A stretch of DNA of 64,000 bases from assembly GCF_001659605.2 (NCBI RefSeq), contig NC_035161.2:41311956-41375955 (forward strand). The letters are read 5' to 3'. The DNA comes from Manihot esculenta (Eukaryota; Streptophyta; Magnoliopsida; Malpighiales; Euphorbiaceae). Under the pieces are notes generated by a model. That model did no database searches, was not told the DNA's origin, and was given only the letters and a program-made list of their open reading frames with translations. A program made the position numbers and the translations under genes. This document shows, one piece after another, positions 12,201 to 25,188 of the stretch; position 1 is the stretch's first letter, and each line of letters begins with the position of its first letter.

Positions 12201-15200
12201 AATAATTACTTGGAGACATCAACCTAAGGAAGGAACAACAGGAAAGGTAAAATTGAGACATGCATGCATTTCCTGGAGAGGGCTAACATAATCAAATGGT
12301 ACCAAGAAATGGGAAAAAATTAAAGAGAATAGAGAAATTATGCTTTATGTGCATTCTTGATCTTTCTTATCACATGGATGGTTAAATTGACAATGCAATA
12401 ATAGGATTTATTTGGAGGTTCAAGATGCAGAAAACATACCATGATAATAAAGCTACCAAGCAAGTTTGCAAGCCCTGTAAGCATGAACAAGGTCAGCATT
12501 CATCATACAATGATCTTCAAAATGATGCAGTGTGGATGTAAACAAATTCAAGGAAAACCAGAAAGATGTAAGAAAGAATAAATAAATCTCCAGTGGTGTC
12601 ACTAATAAATCCAACATCAAATGATGGAAAAGAAAGAGCAAATATCATACAACCATTATTTTACAGGCATTGAGATGTCTGAAGCTGCAGGATGGAATGA
12701 ACAATTCAAATGTAATCATCCTTTAGCCAGGCACAAAAAAATAATTGAGCAATATATACTGGCTACATCAATACTGACATATTTCAACTACGAACTTCCC
12801 AGGAATTGAAATCTCACAAACTAGAGACCTTTCACACCAAATTGTTTGCTCCAGAAAACTATATACATGGATTCCAATGCTCAACCTAGAAAGAAAATGT
12901 CCCAAACTTCCAAGGGAACTATTATTTGTCCGAACCTACATATGTAGAATATAGTACATCAAATGGCATACAAGGAAAACAAGGAGTTGGGACCCAGCAT
13001 TCAGAATTCCCACATGCAAGATGAAAGTATTTTTGTGGCAATAAGGGTAGACGCACCTCTATCCCACCAATGCAGAAGAGAACCACCAGAACATCCATAA
13101 ACCACAGTGACATAAGTTTGTAAAGCATGACCAAGAAACATGAAGCAATCACAACAAAGAGAATGGCAGATGTTGTGTTGATGTTAACAACACTAGATGT
13201 AACACCTTCTGTCTGCATAATATCATCTGAACCATCCTGCACATAAAATTATCAACATGTCACTTGAAGGAATCAGGGACATATCAACAAAGGATAACTC
13301 CTCTATGATTTACAAAATTTGCAGTCAAAATGCCTAACTTGACCTTTAGAAGCTTGTCCTGCTCTATGGCCACTTCTCTGGCACTCCATGCAGACCAGTA
13401 AGAAGCACCCAAGATGGTACCAACAGCCATGAGCCACAAAAACACTTCTGCAACATCAACAAGTGGCCGTTGTGGAGAATATAGCTGCACAGAAACTGAT
13501 GAAATGGGATCAAACACGTGGAAGTGCAAACAAAAGAAAACGTCGTTCAAGAATGAACATCTCCCTTTAAGCATAAGTGAAAAGCACCATCTTAGATGCT
13601 GTATAAAAAAAAGGTTATTTAGTCATTTTGGAGTTCTTATGATTAATATTCAAGTTTAGATTCAAATAAAATATTAGTGGTCTTTGACTAATAATTTTAA
13701 GGTAGTACTTTTCTCATTAGCTACTCAAACAGTAATTCCAAACAAACTTTAAATTGTGTGTGAGCACTATTCAGTTTGGAACTACAGTCACCACTTGCCA
13801 CAATAATGAAAATGAAAATTTAAACTGTCTTTTTGATTTAAGGGCACATATGCATATAAAGAAAAGAATACCTGTTGAGCTATTCTTGATGTAATTTTCC
13901 AGGCTGGCACCAGCATCTTGTGGAAGCATGACAGCAGGAATGCCGATGCTTACATCAGTTTCATTTGCTTCACAAACCATTTTAAAAAGTTCTGCAGAAG
14001 TGCAAATTGCACACCAAGAAAATAAAAAACAATGATGATTTCATCCACACTTGATTAGCAGTCCTTGTGTCTTGTATCAATATTTTGCTTACAAAAAACA
14101 ACTTATATTCAATGTACTTGTGTGATTAAGAAGGAAAAGATGCAATGTCATTTGTGAACATGGAATAACAATCTGATAAAAGCTAAATCCCCAAGAATGC
14201 TATAAAGTGCTATTATGGCCATATAACAATTATGCACTCACTAGGACTTTGTAAAATTGTGGGGAAATTTAGAAAGAAATATTGAAATTACATAAATACC
14301 TGTTCGATTGTTTATTATAAGAATAGCCGAAGCATTAGCCTCTTCAGCAATATTTGACTTAGTTGTGAAGCTGCAATTACCTCGGTGCACCAGAATGACA
14401 TCTCTGTTAAGCTACCAAGAGACATGGTAGTCCAGATTACGATGATGTTAGATGTATGGCTAGACAGTAAGCAGGTAATTAAGATGGGATAGGAAAACAT
14501 TAAGATAGTCAAAATGGATGACTTTATCACTAACAGAACACAATTTGAAACCTTATATTTGGGTGGCCTGCAAAGATCAGGTGGGTCTGCCAAAACGAGT
14601 CTAGTTTTATTGGCATGTTTTTCTTTTGATTCCAACGTAAGACCAAATCGAGCACCAACACCAACATACTCGATATCTTCTACACCATCAACCCAAGCAG
14701 GGACTTTCACCTGTCAAATAAAACTATAAATCATAATATACAACGGCCAATGGACATGAAAAAGCATCAAGCAAGCTTAGGCCTGGAGAGGGACTGAGCA
14801 AGATAGCTTGAATTAATATCAGAGTTACTAACTTCTAATTTGTCAGCATACAAGTGAAATTAGAGTTGAAAGTTTTTTAAAATTTCCCGATTCTTCTTTT
14901 TCTATCATTACAATTATTTCCAACCCAACCTAAGACAAAATCTTGGATTGAAATTCAACTGATCCCTTCATTTACCAACCCAAAGCAACAAGAAAAAATC
15001 TCCTCATCTCTCCCTTGCTTTTCCAATTTTCCCCATTTTATAAGCAAGCAAACAGAAAACCAAGGAGCACGAAAATAAAATATATCAAAAAAAAAAAAAA
15101 AAGAGAGACAGCTCTTCACTCAAGTGAATCTATTAAGCGATTCAGCATCCAGTCCATTTAACCCAATGAGTTTATTCATCACAAAACCCAACATTCAAAT

Positions 15201-15498
15201 ACAAAAGTAAAATAACACCCATTTCTCTTCATTTCCCTTTGAAATTTCCCGGGAGACAAACAGAAATCAACAGTGGCCACTATAAAATTTAAGGAAAAAA
15301 TAATGTTTTCAACACCCACTCAAAATAAGATCACACAGAGAAGGTGAAGTTAACAAGAAGCACCAGAACGAAGTTATTATCGCAACCAGGCCTTTTGGGA
15401 GCTACATCATCGTGATGTACTATATCTCCAGCAGAGGCGAACCATGGAGTTAAAGCTAAAACAGCTACAATCATAAACAGAGGTCCATGAATACCCAT
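9291..15498 (-). CDS. Signal peptide peptidase-like (SPPL) intramembrane aspartyl protease, PA-domain type
   Basis: Model: complement of join(9291..9394, 9612..9695, 10122..10192, 10754..10896, 10971..11063, 11444..11497, 11686..11848, 12440..12474, 13057..13236, 13344..13495, 13872..13991, 14300..14411, 14552..14710, 15364..15498). This gives 14 exons and 534 aa, all in phase. The protein opens with a secretory signal (hydrophobic [10 protein letters not shown], then FASAGD), followed by a lumenal PA domain ([16 protein letters not shown]) and about nine membrane segments. The catalytic motifs are FLYDIFWVF (Asp near 383) and GFGDIILPG (Asp near 436), followed by QPALLY (PAL near 490-492). 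These are the presenilin/SPP signatures for cleaving membrane-embedded type II proteins, probably in endomembranes. The acceptor of the 11686-11848 exon is placed at 11849-11850: the later AG would create a TGA, whereas this one gives the family sequence [13 protein letters not shown]. The length matches plant SPPL2-5. The substrate is unknown. Confidence 0.93.
10270..10360. mobile_element. Probable short transposable-element remnant in an SPPL intron
   Basis: A GC-richer island in an otherwise AT-rich intron between exons ending at 10192 and 10754. It contains gcttgctacgggtttcg and cggttcggtttccgggtcg, which look like the terminal part of a plant LTR element. No coding content, direct repeats or clear ends are visible, so the assignment rests on composition and general resemblance only. 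Confidence 0.35.
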
Positions 15499-17267
15499 TT
15501 GGAGAACAGACTGGCTGGAGCTTTAGGGTTCTGTCTGGAGAGAGTGAAGAGGCAGAGGAGAAATAAGGGATGTGAGGGCAGAGAAGAAAGTGACGTAGAT
15601 TTCTTTCTCTCCTTGTCGTTTTGGCATTGTACTTGAGAAACTCTGTCTGGTAACCGTCACTCAACTGGTTCCCTTTGTTTCTTGAAGCCGTTGGGTGGCA
15701 GGTCTAATGACGCGCCTTTTTAATGCGCGTTAACCTTGGATTAAAATATATATATATATATGGACTTCACGATTTCATGCAAAGTTATCATTTTGAGATT
15801 TTTACCGATATTTTGTTTTTAATTTATTTTTCTACATTTATTTTCATATTTATGCAATTATCAGCTCTGAATAATTATTAAATGAGTATTTGTTTTACTA
15901 TATATTTTCATATTGGACCTGATGAGCTTGCAAATCTTTTATTGATATTATGAGATAATTTATTAATAAAAAAGAAAATTAAGCATAAAAATGTAACAAA
16001 ATATGTTATTAGTGAATGTATGTTTTAATTATTTATTTATACATCAACTTAACTTCCATGCATTTACAGTGCTGCAACACGATACGAGTCGATCACCAAC
16101 TTGCCGGAAGTGGTTGAAAAAGGGGCAAAGCGCGTGGGGGTTGTATATTTAACTTCATTCAAAGGTGACCGGCTACAGTCTAAACAGGGAAATATGTTCC
16201 CTATATACCGTACGGATAAGACGGCGGAATAAATAATTATAAAGAGATAAGATCAGCTGGGGACAAAAGCATGTAAACCTTTTCAGAACTGAAAACTCCA
16301 TTGGCTAAGAACTGAAGGAGTCAAAATGGTGTAGGCCAAATCCAATAGAGTGACGAAACGAGGTTCATCTCCGGTGGAGCAGGTCTTACAATACTTGAGC
16401 AGTATCTATTTCGCCGATTATACCGCACTAGAGTTATAGTGGAGTGTAGATGGATAAAATGTCCGGTCAGCTACTGGTGGAGTCACACGTGTGGCTTGAT
16501 GGCGGACCCAAGTTTTGGCTGGGTGATTATCTCCACCTCAAAATTAGTTAATACTCTCATTGTCTCTTAAAAAATACTTAATTTCAATAAATAATTTTTG
16601 CATGATAATTTATTTATATATATAGTCTGATGATAATTTATTAGAAAAAGTTATAGATTTTATAATTTTTCTATTTATGTAAAAGAAAAAAAAAGTAAAT
16701 AAATAAATGTTTTAAATACATTAAAATATAATATTAATATATAATAATTACAAAAGTTATTTAAGTAAACTATAAAATGGTTATTTTATATAGAAAATAA
16801 AGAAGTGCAGCAATGTGAATTATGAATCTGAGAAATAGATATTTCAGTGCTCTTATCCGATAACATGATAGCAATATGCTTTAGTTTGATGCCTTTTTAT
16901 CCAATAGAAAAATGAAAATTGATACGTACTTGTCTATTAGATAGACATTAAAATATATACATTCACTTAGTAGATTCTCTACTTAATAAAAAGTAAAGTC
17001 CAAGCCCATTTAATTAAAATGCTGGAGCTAGATTAATGGGCTTTTTATAGGCAAAGGCAAATACCTTGCAAAATCTCCCCTTGTCCTCACACAAATCTCT
17101 TATCACTTGTTGCAACCAAAGCTGATAATGCCATAAAGAAAAGGAATATGTACAGAAAACTATACAAGAACAAACAAGGGAACATTACTTCAATGCTGCT
17201 GCTGCTCTTTCTTGCATTACAAAGAAGATCAGTTGGGAACATGAGATCATGACAGACAAGAGCTAGC
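15499..17267. other. Intergenic: SPPL promoter side and 3' flank of the U-box pseudokinase gene
   Basis: Just after 15498 lies the 5' UTR and promoter of the minus-strand SPPL gene. An alternating TA run is at 15746-15761. Beyond 16000 there is a less AT-rich stretch (about 16070-16550) without a recognisable ORF. The minus-strand ORF overlapping 17087-17338 belongs to another frame of the last U-box exon and its 3' flank. Confidence 0.5.
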
Positions 17268-20200
17268 TTAGAAAATGGCATTGGGGTGCTGTTGCCGCCA
17301 ATCCTGAATTGCAGAACGAAGAGAACGGTTGGGAACAAGATTCAAGTGGCCAAGCACCAGGTTTGTCATTGGTGAAGTGTTGTGGCCGCTCTGCAGCCAG
17401 CCTGTCAAAGCCTCGGCTTCATATGTAAATCCATCTGCTGCCACATGAGGATCTTGCATCACTTCCTGCAAACATATGCAAATGAAGTACCAACTGAAAA
17501 TGTAACCTAATCAAAGTTAATTCCTAATAATCAACTCATAAATTAAGAGAGTAAAATTTCTGCAGATAATCAACTCCGAGGTCAATGAATAGATAAAATG
17601 CAACAGAATTACCTGCATAATAGGACAAAAGAAATAGGAAGGAGGCTGTTCACTCTCTTCAGAACCAAATTGGACTGGTTCTGAGCAAAATGTTCTCATT
17701 GGTTCAAGCACTCGCCACACATCTGATGCAAGGTCTGGTCGCCCACTTCGGTTCCTTGCACAGCATCTCAAAGCCAGTTGAGCCAATTGTGAGGCTTGTA
17801 CAAACGGCCAATCCCCTGCTAGGGGATCCAAGAAGGAACTTAGATTTGTCTCATTTATCTCATCTATGATTTCGGTTATTATTCTAAAGCCTGATTTTCC
17901 TGTCAATAATTGTAACAATATAATTCCAAATGAGTAAGTGTCTGAACTGGGAGACAGTTCTCTTGTTTCAAGGAAATGGGGATCCAGGTAGGGGAAAGTG
18001 AACATTGAGTCAGTCACATGAGGAAGTATCGTTGTCCTTGAATTTTCGCTAAGAGAGAGTGCTCGATAGATTCCAAAGCCACTGAGCTTGCATCCAAGAT
18101 TAGCATCAAGCAGAATATTTCCCGGCTTTACACCACCATGTACAGTTCCGTGAGGTTTACTGGAATGGAGAAACATAAGGACAGAGCATAACTCAGTGGC
18201 TATGCGTATTCGAGCTTGCCAAGGCAAGGGTGCAGTGTTGTCCTTACAGTTGAGCCGGTCCTCAAGGCTTCCATTAGGTAAATATTCATAGACTAGAGCA
18301 CAAGCTTCTGAGCAGGCTCCAATGAGAATGGCCAAGTTAGGATGCCTCAATTTACCCAATATTTCGACCTGAAAATAAAACCAGAAGATATGACCCATTG
18401 ACAATGATACATTTTACTTTACTATAACAGAGACAAAGGTTAAGCTACTGTTAAATGTTGAATGCAAGAAATCAAGTAGCAATGTATATGTTTATCCCTT
18501 GTCAATTCAGGAAAAATGAATTATTAAAATGAACAAAAACAGTTTCAAGAGCAAAAACGGGGGTAATTAGATGGAAAACAAACTGAAAACAAGGGGAGAT
18601 GAAAAAGGAGTTCATTAGCATACGAGGCGCCAAATCAAATAGAATATCTAAATACAGTGCCTCCATGATAAGGAAACTGTAGGTCTATCTAGAAATTTGA
18701 TCATATTGTTGCAAGAAAACTACCATGCATAAAGCAATGATGTTTAAGATGTTTTAGATATGAAATTCCTGCTTACAAAATAAAGCAAAACTATAGTTCA
18801 AGTAAATAATATACGAATCATACTACTATATCAAAATCTAATGAGTCAATGCATCACCTCATGTTGAAACTCTAGACGCCCTTGTGTGGTCTCTGGGTTC
18901 AGCACCTTTATAGCTACTGGGGTATGACAAAGGTTAGCTCTGTAAGTGCTCCCATAACCACCTTCCCCAATCCTTAATAATGGGTCAAAATTGAAGGTTT
19001 CTTCATGAATTTCTACCAAAGAGAAGTCAGAAAGAAATGGATGCATTTGTGAGCATGAAGCTTCTTCTTCTTGCTTTCTTGAAAGCTCCTCCTCAAGCTC
19101 CTTGGCTAATTTGAGAACATTGTCATGCTCTACCTGCAACTTATCTCTTTCACTCTTATATTCTTTGCACTGTTCTACAGCAGAAAGTCTTTCATCATTC
19201 ATCTCTTTTAACTTTTCATCAAATTTTGAAACTTGGATATGCTGTAATAATTTCTGATCCATGCTAATGACTCTCTCCTCATCCCGCTGATTCTTTGTCC
19301 TCTGATGGTGTTCCTTCTCTCTTGCAAGTGCTCCCTCAATTTCTTTCCTACATCTCAACTCCTTAGCATACAAGCTTTCCAATGCTGTAGCCTGTAAAAT
19401 GGCAGCTATTAAGAAGATTGCTATTTGGATGAGACTATTATAGTATTCAGGCTTCTGTTCTGAGTTAATAAGATTTACTAGCTGATGCGCAGAAGGTACT
19501 GATATCAACATCTTATATTCAAATACAACGCCAAGCTACAGTTTATGGAAAAACAAAAGCTTATGAAACTTTAACAGCCTGATTTTTTCTTCATTAACTC
19601 CCAATGTATTAGAAACATGTCTTTTAGTATTAAATGCCACACTTGATTTGATCCACCATTTTCCATCCAAGCTGGTTTCCTGGTGGTGCATGTGATGAAA
19701 CAGTGACATAATAAAATGCGGACATAGCATCATTTGTTACATGTTAATTTGCATCTAAATAAATAGAGGCATTTTGCTTTCAAAAAATAGAATAAATACA
19801 GGCATTAATAAAAAAAATTCAATGTGTAAATGAAGACCAGAGGAAAACAATCTACTTTTTGGAAAGGAAGAAAAGAAAGCCTCATACAAAATATCGTACC
19901 CTGCGAACAGCCTTAATTGCAGTCTTTTCAGCTTCACCACGCCTAAGTGACTCTTCACATGCTTGTTTTTTAAACTTTTCAGCCTCTAACATGGCACATT
20001 CCAGTTGACAGTAAAGTTGATCAATACTACTTTCTTCCTGCCAAATAATTTAATTCACTGAATTAAACACATGATAATCATATATGAAGGATGCCAATTC
20101 AACATTGATCACATATAGAGTAAAAGAACTTTTTATGTCTGATCTATAACAGTTCTTGAAGTACCAGTTGGTCGAGATTATAACTGTTTTCCTCAGATAG

Positions 20201-22609
20201 AGACACTTCATGTAATTCTAACTCAAGTCCACTCCCGTCTGTTTTCTGCTGCATAAAAGAAGCCGAGTCCCTGTACCCATTGGTGGTAGAGCATGTAGAA
20301 TCCCCTTCGCTATAAATAGAGTAGTTGTTGACTTGTTGTTAGTGACTTTTGAGCATTAACCAGTAATTTGAGAAAGTAAAGTCCATGAATAAAAGGCTAC
20401 AAAATATATTAAATCTCTGTCCCACAAATATTTTCTGAACAGAAGATGGACATGCATTATGAAAAGAGTAATATCAAGCATACCATATGAGGTATCCATT
20501 GCAGATATACCAAATTTGACAGGAACGAGGCACACGTAGCTGGACATATTTAGCCTTTTTGGACTTAAGATCCATCATCTCCCTGCGACATTAAGCCAGT
20601 TAAATCTGTGAGTAATTAGTGGTACCTGGAAGAGAGATAGAGAGAGAGAGAGAAATGGTTCCTTTTTTGAAGAAGTACTAAAAAGTAACATCTAACGATG
20701 GAATTATCAGATGCATTGAGTATTTCCTTTGTGTAGACCATTTCTGGTCTATCAATTGCTACTTCTACTTGGGCTGACTGTCCGACTAACATGTAGCAGT
20801 GTACTATTCTGATGGCTCCAACATTGTGGGAATTTTGAATATTTAGAAAGGCATGCTAGAATGCAATCTGACATGGATGCTATCGGTTCATTGTGCATGT
20901 AAAACTTAGCTCAGGCACCATGTAATTGTAGCAACGAAATCAAAGATTGATCAGTAGGAGATTAAAAAAAATGAATATCAGGTAAATCAAAACTGCATTC
21001 AGTACTCTGAATAGTGTTTGTTTGCTGCTGCTCCCATAACAAGCTTCTTAATATGATAATGGTATACGAGTTCTATGATCCCCTTCCCAATATCATCCAT
21101 CTCAATTGAGACCTTGTCTGCATGGACCTTCAAAATAAATCCATAAATGCCAAAATGGATCAGGTTTAACAGTCCATCTTGTACTGTAAACACATCTTGA
21201 TTAGAGTTACTTGAAAACATCATGGGGCTTTGCAGAAAATACATGGGTAAAGGCATCGTTATTGCTGAAAAAAAAATGAACCAGGCTTGTTGTCAGTGGA
21301 TACCAAAATGCAGTTTGTTTCAATAATCGAGGCCAATTGATCTTCAAAACCAACATGATAAAATATAAAATTATAAAGAAAGACATTGATTTTCAACGGT
21401 CTTGCAAGCAAAACAATGCATCAATCTTTTTCCTTTTTCTAGTACACAAGTAACTGATAAAAAGAAAGAGCACTGCCAGATATAAAGAAGGTTTAATGCT
21501 CAATTTCTTGGTGAAGTTCAATTTTAGTCTATTCTCAACTTTTTGTCCAAATTAACAAAGAAGTTTGAATTTAAGCTTAGTTTAGCCAAAAATCAAGAAA
21601 ATTAAGCAATTGAGCTTCTTGATTTTTAGGTTAGACCAAGAAATCGAGAAATTTAACTTGAAAATCAAGAAATTTAGCTTCTTGATTTAAATAAAGTTTA
21701 GATTGAAACTTTTAAGTTAATTTGAATAAAAAGTTAAAAAAAATAAGCTAAATTGAACATCAAAATGAGTACGTGGGTGAAACTTTAAAAAAGAAAAAAA
21801 AAACTTTAAAAGAATGAAGACATTGACAGAAAAAGAAACATACATCTAATTGGCCACAGAAGAGAACGTAGTCATCCAGGATCTTGAGCATAATGTTCCT
21901 TTCAAGTTCTTGGAACTCCCTCAGCTCATGCTGCCCAAGTCTGCTAGCTGGAAATTTTCCGCCGACTGCAAACCCAACAATGAATAGTTTACACAAAATA
22001 AACACATAACAAAAACATGGAAATAATCTATTTTACTGCTAATATGGAAATTCCAGCAACAATTACATTTCAACAAACAAGAAGTGCTCTAAAAATTCAG
22101 CTACCACACCCTACTATTCCCATCTGTAAATTGTAGAGCACCCATGAATTTGAAGACTTGTATGAAGATCCCATCAAAGATTAAGGTTCTCTATTGAAGT
22201 TTATGAGTAAAAATCATAACTTAAAACCCATCCAAAATGCCGACATTTTTCATATAAGTCTTTAGCTACTAAACCATAGTTGTCAATTGGCAACACAAGA
22301 AACATCTCATTCTCAGGTACGTTGTTCATGGAAAAAAATACTTAAAACTAGCCCTTTTCCAGCATGTAACAGAAGATAACACATGGAAAGAAAATTGTTA
22401 ATACCCAAGTGGATCATTTTTGCTGGCTGATGAACATGAAGAATGCAAAGTCTCTTCCCGGGAAAATTCTCTATTGCCCAGACCAAATTCAATTTGTTTT
22501 CTTCAAAATCCTTACCCACTGCAACATATACAGTGTCATCATCATCTTCCTCTGCCCCTCGCGACGTTGATCCCCTCCTTGAAGATGTCCCAGCTTCCCA
22601 TTCTGCCAT
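17268..22609 (-). CDS. USP / pseudokinase / U-box protein, first of a tandem pair
   Basis: Model: complement of join(17268..17465, 17613..18368, 18858..19391, 19900..20037, 20165..20309, 20484..20582, 21006..21127, 21844..21965, 22405..22609), 9 exons, 772 aa, all phases consistent. Order: UspA-like domain at about 25-190 (VYVAVGKDFEENK, VMGAAANKHYS), a long charged coiled coil at about 232-395, a kinase-like domain at about 400-680, and a C-terminal U-box from about 700 (FFCPIMQ, then EVMQDPHVAADGFTYE). U-box proteins of this PUB32/33/50-like group act as E3 ubiquitin ligases. The glycine loop (GEGGYG) and VAIK lysine (near 439) are present, but the catalytic loop reads VHGGVKPGN instead of HGD (residue 534), the metal-binding DFG reads GFG (residue 552), and the DPE that ends the activation segment reads DPH (about 586). 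The reading frame is intact, so this looks like a pseudokinase with a preserved U-box, not a dead gene. The start is the ATG at 22609; codons upstream of it are not ATG. Confidence 0.9.
21491..21763 (-). repeat. Dispersed repeat copy in the second intron of the pseudokinase gene
   Basis: Starts ggtttaatgctcaatttc and contains repeated blocks around ttgagcttcttgattttt and gaaatttagcttcttgatt. A related copy lies in opposite orientation at about 61623-61999 in a MED12 intron, whose end reads gaaattgagcattaatcc. Ends are approximate, no target-site duplication was found and no coding capacity is visible. Confidence 0.7.
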
Positions 22610-25188
22610 GGACAAGTCTCGCTAGACTAAGAAGACCCAGATAGAGAAATCGCAAAAGCACGCACCAAGCTCTAGTAGCTCCAAGAATTTAAAACACTTT
22701 AGCAGCTTCTTAGCGAAGTTTACTCAAAAGTGAAAGCCAAATATCTTCCTACGTAGGGCCATTCCCATTTTCATTTCTGTACCAAATATTTTTAGTTTTA
22801 TCTATTTGTTTCATAATTTTTAATTGAATTTGCTCAATATAAAAAAAATGAAATTATATGAACTGAAAAGACTTTTGACCAATAATGATCTTTAAAATAA
22901 TTAAAATATTTTTTTTAATATAAAACATTTATTTATTTTTTTAAATAAGTTAATTAAGAATGCCATCTAAAAAGAGTCGCTTCTTTCTACTCTATTTCTA
23001 AGTCAAGGTAAACGCGCGGATAAAGGCAAGAGCTCTTTTCCGATGTACATCTCTTTAAAACGTTTTAAAAATTATTTGTTACTTTAAAAAAAAAAAAAGA
23101 TTTTTCACTTTCTATATACTTTATTCATTTGCACTGCAGATTAGACTTTACCAATTCATTTAAAGGTACTTATTAATAAAGTAAAATTTATTTTAAAAAT
23201 ACAAAGTTAATATATAAACTCCCTGTTCAGTATATAAAGTTAGGGGAAGTGTGAAAAAACATATAATTTGATCAATTTCTAAAGAGGATATAACCTATTG
23301 TGAAATGCTGAAATTTGACAAAATTTATGGCTTACTGCATGTTCACTATGGAAAATATATGTTTATTAATGGGTCGTATACGGCCGGATGAGATTCACCA
23401 AATTAGCATGGGATGGAGGACCATCTCTTAATTTTAGAATTTTTAATAATTTTATAATATTATATAAAAATTCTTCAGACTATGTTATAATCTATTTATC
23501 CAATAGAAATAATGTACCAAAATGCTAAGGTTTAAACTAAAAATTAAAAACAATAAAAGTACAAAATAAAATATTAATAATATTCCTTTTATTTTCTCAC
23601 ATAAAATCAAATGGCATTTGGAATTTTTATGCAATATTTCTAAAAATGGGTAACTTTATACTAATAAAATTAAAATGATAGATTGAAACGTAAGAACCAC
23701 CAAAACTAAAAGATCACAATCTCAGGGGAAAGATGAAAAGGGGAGGAAATTTAAAGGACAGAGAGCTTAAATGGCTTAGCCCTACAGGCAATAAATTAAA
23801 ATATTATTAATTTTTAAAAACATATTAAAACATCTCCCACATTTTAATAATTTAACTAATTAGTTTCATTTTTTTAAAAAATAATTTAACTAATTAGTCC
23901 TACTAAATAGAGACTGTTAAAAGACAAACCAAAAACATGAAAATATCCTTAAAAATTTATAATAATAACTTAAATAATCTGAAAAATTAAAAAACTCTAA
24001 ATCCTCTATTTTTCGCTTTCCTTCTCTCCCAATATGACACGCTCCACCTCACCGAATCTCTCTCTCTTTCCCTTTTTTTTTCTTTTCTCTCTTCTCGGTA
24101 TGTTATTTCTGCAATGGATAGATAACTGAGAATGGCACAAGCCGACATGTAGCACATGGTGAGAAAAGATTGGGAACCTGAGAAGCAAAACACCAATATT
24201 TGAGAAGTACCAAAGGACAATAAGGGAAGAAATGAAAAGGGCTTGTTTCTTTGAGGAAGAAGATGATGACATTGTAGATGGAATTGAAGGAGGTGATGAA
24301 GATCTCATCTAAGCTTCATCAATGGAAAATCTTTGGAATTTTTCGGTTTGTTCTGTTTGTAAAAGTTTGTAAAACTTTGGAGGAATGTATGTGGCTGGGT
24401 GGAGAGAAAGAGAAAGATGCAATTTTATGCGGTGACACGTTCAATCGCTGAACTTTTGCCATTAACGATAATTTGGTGTCTAGTTGCCTTTGAAATTTTT
24501 AAGTTTGGAACCTCACCGAGTCTCTTTCGTGGTTGCCAAGGTCATTTTCGAAATTAATTAGTCAAATTCAGGCATAAAAACTAACAGCAAAATTAACGGC
24601 GGCAGAAATTAACTAGTCAAATTCAAACATAAACACAATTAGCAGCAGAAACTAATTAGTCCAATTATTAAAATATAATAGATATTTCAATGTATTTTTA
24701 AAAATTTATACGGTATTAATTTTTTTTTAATTTTTAACTAACAGTAGTCCATAAACTAATATTTACTTTTTTTTATTTGTCTTAAATCATAAGTTCATTT
24801 TTAATATAATTGTTCAATAATTTATAGTGTAGACATCTATTATACATTAAAAAGTAATACTTGATAAAATTAATTATTTAATTTTTAACAAGAAATATAA
24901 ATATAAATTTACATATAAAACATATTTTTTTTCTTAAAAAAAATAATTTTTAACATGATAAGGATTAAGACATTTATTTGCACAATTTCAAATCACCTTC
25001 AATGAACCAATATCTGTTGTCCTCTGTACAGCGGCAGGAAAAGGACTCTAGCATGCGGTCCCGTCGTCCATAATCTTTACAATATAACAAAGATAAGGGA
25101 AAAGGGAGAAAGTAATGACATTTCTTTTGGCTATAGATATATATGAGTATAAATATGGTGTAAAACTAAATGAGAATTAATTCATTAT
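22610..25188. other. Intergenic DNA between the two tandem U-box kinase genes
   Basis: The first few hundred bases after 22609 are the 5' UTR and promoter of the downstream paralogue. The middle is AT-rich. It holds one transporter gene fragment (24113-24308, listed separately). The last 100-200 bases before 25189 are 3' flank of the upstream paralogue. No other coding exon seen. Confidence 0.55.
24113..24308 (-). pseudogene. Truncated sugar-phosphate/nucleotide-sugar transporter fragment
   Basis: The minus strand starts with ATG and reads SSSSSSKKQALFISSLIVLW then YFSNIGVLLL, which resembles the N terminus of plant triose-phosphate/nucleotide-sugar transporters (At5g04160/At1g12500-like). 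Directly after VLLL about ten family codons are missing and the frame resumes at RFPIF. Near 24160-24170 an extra base moves the rest into another frame, where it reads FLTMCYMSACAILSYLSI. The similarity then stops. With a deletion, a frameshift and a lost 3' portion, this cannot encode the multi-span transporter. No intact parent copy lies in this window, so it is a displaced fragment. The family assignment is from memory of conserved sequence. Confidence 0.7.
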
